Shown one piece after another: positions 60,471-64,000 of a stretch of DNA of 64,000 nucleotides (its first letter is position 1; the number at the start of each line of letters is the position of its first letter). This DNA is from Limimaricola soesokkakensis (GTDB lineage Bacteria > Pseudomonadota > Alphaproteobacteria > Rhodobacterales > Rhodobacteraceae). Below the pieces are notes generated by a model. The model was not told the DNA's origin and did no database searches. It saw nothing but the letters and a program-made list of their open reading frames with translations. Where the stretch lies: NCBI RefSeq assembly GCF_900172345.1, contig NZ_FWFY01000006.1, forward strand, positions 62,001-126,000. Direction: 5' to 3'. A program made the position numbers and the translations under genes.

Positions 60471-60541
60471 GGACTCGAACCCCCACGCCTTGTGGGCGGC
60501 GGATTTTGAATCCGCTGCGTCTACCATTCCGCCACACCGGC
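60457..60541 (-). tRNA. tRNA-Leu (anticodon CAA)
   Basis: An 85-base class II tRNA with encoded CCA. The acceptor arms GCCGGTG and CACCGGC pair fully. The anticodon stem GCGGA/TCCGC closes a TTCAAAA loop, giving anticodon CAA (codon UUG). The long variable arm CGCCCACAAGGCG and the T-arm GGTTCGAGTCC are typical of tRNA-Leu. The integrated element adjoins its 3' end, which remains functional in sequence. Confidence 0.95.
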
Positions 60542-60586
60542 TAGCCCGACCCGCATAGACCGGCCCGGCGATCCCGTCAACGCGCC

Positions 60587-61435
60587 TCAGATGCGATCCG
60601 TGGCGAAGGTGTCGCAGGCCTCGAGACTGCCCTGCTCGTAGCCGGTCGCGAACCAGCGCTGGCGTTGCTCTGAGGTGCCGTGGGTGAAACTGTCCGGTCG
60701 CACCGTGCGCCCCGCCTCGCGCTGCAAGGTGTCGTCGCCGATCTGGGCCGCGGCATTCATCGCCTCCTCGATGTCGCCCGGCTCGAGCGAGCCGAACATC
60801 GCCTCGGCCCGGCGCGCCCAGATGCCCGAGAAGCAGTCTGCCTGAAGCTCGATCCGCACCGACAGCGCGTTCGAAGTGGCCTCGTCGCTGCGTTGGCGCA
60901 CGGCGTTGACCTCGCCCAGCACGCCCAGCTCGTTCTGCACGTGGTGCGCGACTTCGTGAGCCACGACATAGGCGGCGGCGAAATCGCCGCCCGCGCCGAG
61001 CCGCCGGTCGAGGGTGGTGAAGAAATCGGTATCGAGGAAGATCCGCTCCTCGGGCGGGCAGTAGAACGGACCGGTGGCAGCCGAGGCGCCGCCGCAGGCC
61101 GATTGCGTCGCCCCCTTGAACAACACCAGTTCGGCCGGCTCATAGGCCCTCCCTACCTCGCTGGCGAATATGTCGGCCCAGATCTCCTCGGTGTCGGCGA
61201 GGGTGACGGAAACGAACTGCGCCGCTTCCTCGTCGGCGGCGGTGATCTCGCCGCCGCCACCCTGCATCTGCCCGTCATCCAAAAGCGGCGTCAGGTCCAC
61301 CCCGAGGAAATAACCGACAACCACGATGGCCAGTAGCCCGAAGCCGCCCGCTCCGCCGATGGCCACGCCGCGTCCGCCGCCCGAGCGGCGCCTGTCGATG
61401 ATGTTGCCGCTGCCCCGGCGTCCGCGCCATTTCAT
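60587..61435 (-). CDS. neutral zinc metallopeptidase (YpfJ family)
   Basis: This is a 282-residue membrane-anchored zinc peptidase. A basic, Gly-rich N-terminus (MKWRGRRGSGNIIDRRRSGG) and one membrane helix (about 27-47) are followed by the YpfJ/COG2321 domain. The zinc motif HEVAHH is present, with ELQADCFSGIWA supplying the third ligand, and a Cys pair in QSACGG and FYCPP. The catalytic domain should face the periplasm. The family's substrate is unknown. It is divergent from the YqaA-like gene. Confidence 0.9.
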   Translation of the reverse strand: MKWRGRRGSGNIIDRRRSGGGRGVAIGGAGGFGLLAIVVVGYFLGVDLTPLLDDGQMQGGGGEITAADEEAAQFVSVTLADTEEIWADIFASEVGRAYEPAELVLFKGATQSACGGASAATGPFYCPPEERIFLDTDFFTTLDRRLGAGGDFAAAYVVAHEVAHHVQNELGVLGEVNAVRQRSDEATSNALSVRIELQADCFSGIWARRAEAMFGSLEPGDIEEAMNAAAQIGDDTLQREAGRTVRPDSFTHGTSEQRQRWFATGYEQGSLEACDTFATDRI

Positions 61436-61528
61436 GTCGTCGTTCTCCCCTGCGGGCGATTGCCCGGTTGACCCCGCGCCGGGGCCGTGTTCCTGAACAA
61501 GTGACGTTTCAGAGGTGACCCGAGTTCC

Positions 61529-62107
61529 ATGCTGCGCCGTTTCTATGACATGACCATTTCTCTGGCGGGTCACCGTCATGCCCTGCCCGCCCTTGGCGCG
61601 GTCAGCTTCGCCGAATCCTCGGTCTTCCCGATTCCACCGGACGCGCTGATGATCCCGATGATCCTCGCCCGGCCGCGCCGCGCCTGGGTCATCGCGCTGG
61701 TCTGCACGCTGGCCTCCGTGGCCGGTGCACTTCTGGGTTACTGGATCGGCGCGGCGCTATTCGACAGCCTCGGACAATGGGTGCTCGACCTCTACGGCAA
61801 GGCCGAGAAATTCGAGGAGTTCCGGCTGCGCTACAATGACTGGGGCGCCTGGGCCGTGCTGGTCGCCGGCGTCACGCCGTTTCCCTTCAAGGTGATCACG
61901 ATCGCGTCGGGAGTGACCGGGCTTTCGCTGCCGGTGTTCATCCTGTCCTCGATCATCGCGCGCGCGGCGCGGTTCTTTCTCGTGGCGGCGATCCTGCGCG
62001 TGTTCGGCGACGTCGCGCGGGACTTCATCGAGCGGCGGCTGGGTCTGGTCTTCACCGTCTTCTGCGCCATGCTCTTCGCCGGTTTCTACGCGACGAGGTA
62101 CTTGTGA
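61529..62107 (+). CDS. DedA/SNARE-associated (YqaA-like) membrane protein
   Basis: This is a 192-residue inner-membrane protein with about five helices. The pattern ESSVFPIPPDALMIPMILARP near residue 30 and GVTPFPFKVITIASGVTGLSLPVFILSSIIARAARF in the second half are the DedA/YqaA re-entrant motifs, including conserved Arg residues. DedA proteins affect lipid carrier translocation and membrane homeostasis. Its stop overlaps the DsbB-like GTG start, so the two are co-translated. Confidence 0.87.
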   Translation: MLRRFYDMTISLAGHRHALPALGAVSFAESSVFPIPPDALMIPMILARPRRAWVIALVCTLASVAGALLGYWIGAALFDSLGQWVLDLYGKAEKFEEFRLRYNDWGAWAVLVAGVTPFPFKVITIASGVTGLSLPVFILSSIIARAARFFLVAAILRVFGDVARDFIERRLGLVFTVFCAMLFAGFYATRYL

Positions 62108-62562
62108 GCCGCACCCTGACCATTCTTCTCGCGACGCTCGGCTCGGCCGCGTTGCTGGGCGGGGCCTTCATCTTCCAGGCCTTCGGCTACCCGCCCTGCG
62201 CCATGTGCATCTGGCAGCGCTGGCCGCACGGCATCGCCATCGTCATCGGCCTGATCGCGCTGATGCTGCCGGGCCGGGTCCTGCCGCTTCTGGGTGCGCT
62301 GGCCGCCGTGACCACGGCCGCCATCGGTGTGTTCCACACCGGGGTCGAGCGCGACTGGTGGGAAGGCCCGGCGAGCTGCACCGGCACCGGCCAGAGCCTC
62401 GGCTCGCTGTCGGGGGGCGACCTGCTGTCGATGGACGGCCCGCGCCTGGTGATGTGCGACGTGGTGAGCTGGGAGTTGTTCGGTCTGTCGATGGCGAGCT
62501 GGAATGCCCTGTTCTCGCTGGTGCTGGTTGGCCTGTGGGTCGCCGCGCTGCGCCGCAGCTGA
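62104..62562 (+). CDS. disulfide bond formation protein DsbB family
   Basis: This is a 152-residue inner-membrane quinone-linked oxidoreductase with four helices. The first redox pair is CAMC (PPCAMCIWQRWPHG), the second pair is the Cys in GPASCTGTG and MCDVVSW. These match DsbB, which re-oxidises DsbA. The GTG start at 62104 overlaps the upstream stop by 4 bases. The partner DsbA is not identified in this window; the FrnE-like protein at 41782 is cytoplasmic. Confidence 0.88.
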   Translation: MSRTLTILLATLGSAALLGGAFIFQAFGYPPCAMCIWQRWPHGIAIVIGLIALMLPGRVLPLLGALAAVTTAAIGVFHTGVERDWWEGPASCTGTGQSLGSLSGGDLLSMDGPRLVMCDVVSWELFGLSMASWNALFSLVLVGLWVAALRRS

Positions 62563-62656
62563 GCGTGATCTCCGCCGTACGGGCCCCTTCACCGGCGGCA
62601 GGGCGACCCAAGGATACCCCTTGCCCGTGCCCCCGCGGGCACGCCATGATCCCGGC

Positions 62657-63580
62657 ATGACAGATTGCATCCTCATCGGCGCCCCGGTGGATTGCGGCAA
62701 GCGACGCCGCGGCTGCCTCATGGGCCCCGACGCCTACCGTACCGCAGGTCTCGCAGAGGCGCTCGCCTCGCTGGGCCACGGTGTCACCGACATCGGCAAC
62801 GTCGCCCCCGACCGGGTGGAGGTCGCGCCGCCGCGCAATGGCGCGGTGCACGAGCTCGCGCTCAATGTCGGCTGGACCGCGGCCCTGATGCGCGCCGCGC
62901 GTGAGCAGGCGCCAAACGGTTTTCCGATCTTCATGGGCGGCGACCATGCGCTGTCGCTCGGCACAGTGGCCGGGATGGCCGCTCACGCCGAAGAGATCGG
63001 CCGCCCGCTCTTCGTGCTCTGGCTCGACGCGCATAGCGATTTCCACACGCCCGACACCACCACCACCGGCAACCTGCACGGCACGCCACTAGGTTACGTC
63101 ACGGGCCGCGAGGGCTTCGACGCCTTTCCGCCGTTGCCGGCCACGGTGCCGGTGAGCCGGGTCGGAATGATCGGGCTCAGGAGCGTCGATCCCGAGGAGC
63201 GCGCCGCGCTCGAGGATGGCGACGCGATGCTGGTCGACATGCGGATGATCGACGAGATCGGCATCGCGCGCCCGCTCTCGGAATTCCTCGACCGCGTTCA
63301 GGAGGCCGACGGCATCCTGCACGTTTCGCTCGACGTCGACTTCCTCGACCCGGCCGCCGCTCCCGCCGTGGGCACCACGGTGCCCGGCGGCGCGACGGTG
63401 CGCGAGGCGCATCTGGCGATGGAGATGCTGTCCGACAGCGGTCTCGTGGCCTCGCTCGACCTCGTCGAGTTGAACCCCTCGCTCGACGAGCGCGGCCGTA
63501 CCGCGGCGCTGATGGTCGAACTGGCGGCTTCGCTGATGGGTCGCAGGGTGTTCGACCGGCCAACCCCGCGCGGCGCCTGA
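62657..63580 (+). CDS. arginase/agmatinase family hydrolase, probable arginase
   Basis: This is a 307-residue ureohydrolase. The binuclear manganese motifs are GGDHALSLG, WLDAHSDFHTP and SLDVDFLDP, all intact. The sequence GAPVDCGKRRRGCLMGPDAYR near the N-terminus is like arginases (RocF) that split arginine into ornithine and urea. Without a neighbouring ornithine-use gene, agmatinase cannot be excluded. ATG at 62657 follows the stop of dsbB by 94 bases. Confidence 0.87.
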   Translation: MTDCILIGAPVDCGKRRRGCLMGPDAYRTAGLAEALASLGHGVTDIGNVAPDRVEVAPPRNGAVHELALNVGWTAALMRAAREQAPNGFPIFMGGDHALSLGTVAGMAAHAEEIGRPLFVLWLDAHSDFHTPDTTTTGNLHGTPLGYVTGREGFDAFPPLPATVPVSRVGMIGLRSVDPEERAALEDGDAMLVDMRMIDEIGIARPLSEFLDRVQEADGILHVSLDVDFLDPAAAPAVGTTVPGGATVREAHLAMEMLSDSGLVASLDLVELNPSLDERGRTAALMVELAASLMGRRVFDRPTPRGA

Positions 63581-63610
63581 GCGACTTTGTTCCCGAAATA
63601 CGCCGGGGGA

Positions 63611-63629
63611 CCGGGGGCAGCGCCCCCGG
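63611..63629. terminator. GC-rich hairpin between convergent arginase and usg genes
   Basis: An 8-bp stem (CCGGGGGC, loop AGC, GCCCCCGG) lies between the stops at 63580 (plus) and 63651 (minus). It has no U run; this GGGGGxCC hairpin type is common between Rhodobacteraceae genes. Confidence 0.55.
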
Positions 63630-63650
63630 GGCTTCCCCGCGGCGCCACGC

Positions 63651-63926
63651 TCAATGATAATGGAACTCGCCGGTCACGTTGCGCCACTCACCCGGCGAGA
63701 TCAGCTTTCGGTGGGTGAAACGGACCGAGTGCAGCGGCCCCTCGATCTCGTCCTGCCAGAATTCGATGAATTCGAACAATCTCGGATGGTCCGGCGCCAG
63801 GTCGTATTCCTGCCAGACGAAGCTGTTGAGCACGTGCCTGTAGTCGGGCATGCGGTAGAATAGCTCGGCCGTGGTGAGCCCATAGCCCTTGAGCATCAGT
63901 TCGGTTTCCGAGAGGTCCTGCGCCAT
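63651..63926 (-). CDS. usg: Usg-family protein
   Basis: This is a 91-residue soluble protein of the alphaproteobacterial Usg family, first named next to trpF in Caulobacter. It follows the family pattern throughout: LMLKGYGLTTAELFYRMPDYRHVLNSFVWQEYDLAPDHPRLFEFIEFWQDEIEGPLHSVRFTHRKLI. The biochemical role is unknown. Start MAQDLSETE was preferred over a longer basic extension. trp genes are not in the window. Confidence 0.88.
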   Translation of the reverse strand: MAQDLSETELMLKGYGLTTAELFYRMPDYRHVLNSFVWQEYDLAPDHPRLFEFIEFWQDEIEGPLHSVRFTHRKLISPGEWRNVTGEFHYH

Positions 63927-64000
63927 CGAATGGCTCCTGCGTGGCATGCGGGCTTGACCCCGCATCTCGATTCCAGCATAGAACTGCGAAAAGTCAATTA
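63927..64000. other. right window edge, no feature seen
   Basis: The last 74 bases lie upstream of the usg-family gene and probably contain its promoter. The sequence is AT-rich at the end (GAAAAGTCAATTA). Nothing further can be said because the window ends here. Confidence 0.4.

Overview
The window is high-GC, densely packed alphaproteobacterial chromosome. The gene content and order (ntrX-trkA-trkH-hfq-hflX, rpsB-tsf, phoR-pstSCAB-phoU-phoB, mfd next to glycosyltransferases, a usg-family gene) are typical of Rhodobacteraceae, most likely the roseobacter group. Start codons are mainly ATG with frequent GTG, and many neighbouring genes overlap by 1 to 4 bases. No plasmid, phage or CRISPR region was seen.

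Layout. 1-5,000: end of ntrX, then potassium uptake (trkA, trkH), hfq and hflX. 5,000-10,730: small exported and regulatory genes, a glyoxalase-fold protein, a large penicillin-acylase-family protein and a 3-hydroxyisobutyrate-dehydrogenase-like enzyme. 10,740-12,630: rpsB-tsf. 12,980-13,750: a LuxR-type gene without a luxI neighbour, next to a gene-poor stretch. 13,860-21,280: the complete phosphate regulon, all on the minus strand, with a three-repeat Pho box in front of pstS. 21,430-25,150: gamma-carbonic anhydrase, gmk, a PAS-like protein and class II DAHP synthase. 25,370-31,770: a GlxA-type regulator and a branched-chain amino acid ABC transporter in the order K-G-F-H-M. 31,790-33,730: a HupE/UreJ-like membrane protein and a DUF4198-like exported protein, divergent with overlapping starts. 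33,770-38,200: pseudouridine breakdown (psuK-psuG), a DUF502 protein, patatin and 3-hydroxybutyrate dehydrogenase. 38,550-41,700: a YejA-like peptide-binding protein, a 42-residue lipoprotein, a CsbD-like protein and a cupin regulator. 41,780-48,330: a DsbA-like protein, then GT39, LABn and GT2 genes behind mfd. 48,370-57,420: hemB, a SYLF lipoprotein, DUF2254, a MobA-like transferase, an RTX/Hint protein and a ygiB-ygiC pair. 57,520-60,541: a decayed integrative element at a tRNA-Leu gene. 60,590-64,000: zinc peptidase, YqaA/DedA-like protein, DsbB-like protein, arginase-like protein and a usg-family protein.

The least ordinary segment is the roughly 3 kb remnant between 57,520 and 60,541. 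It is bounded by a 15-bp direct repeat of the tRNA-Leu(CAA) 3' end, carries an integrase broken by three frameshifts and a stop codon, and has related inverted sequences at both ends. Its single intact gene encodes an alanine-rich protein with 29-residue helical repeats and a hexanucleotide-encoded (Thr-Asn)9 tract. The rest is mostly core metabolism and housekeeping. I did not find convincing evidence of a wholly new multi-gene system; the best leads are listed as findings.
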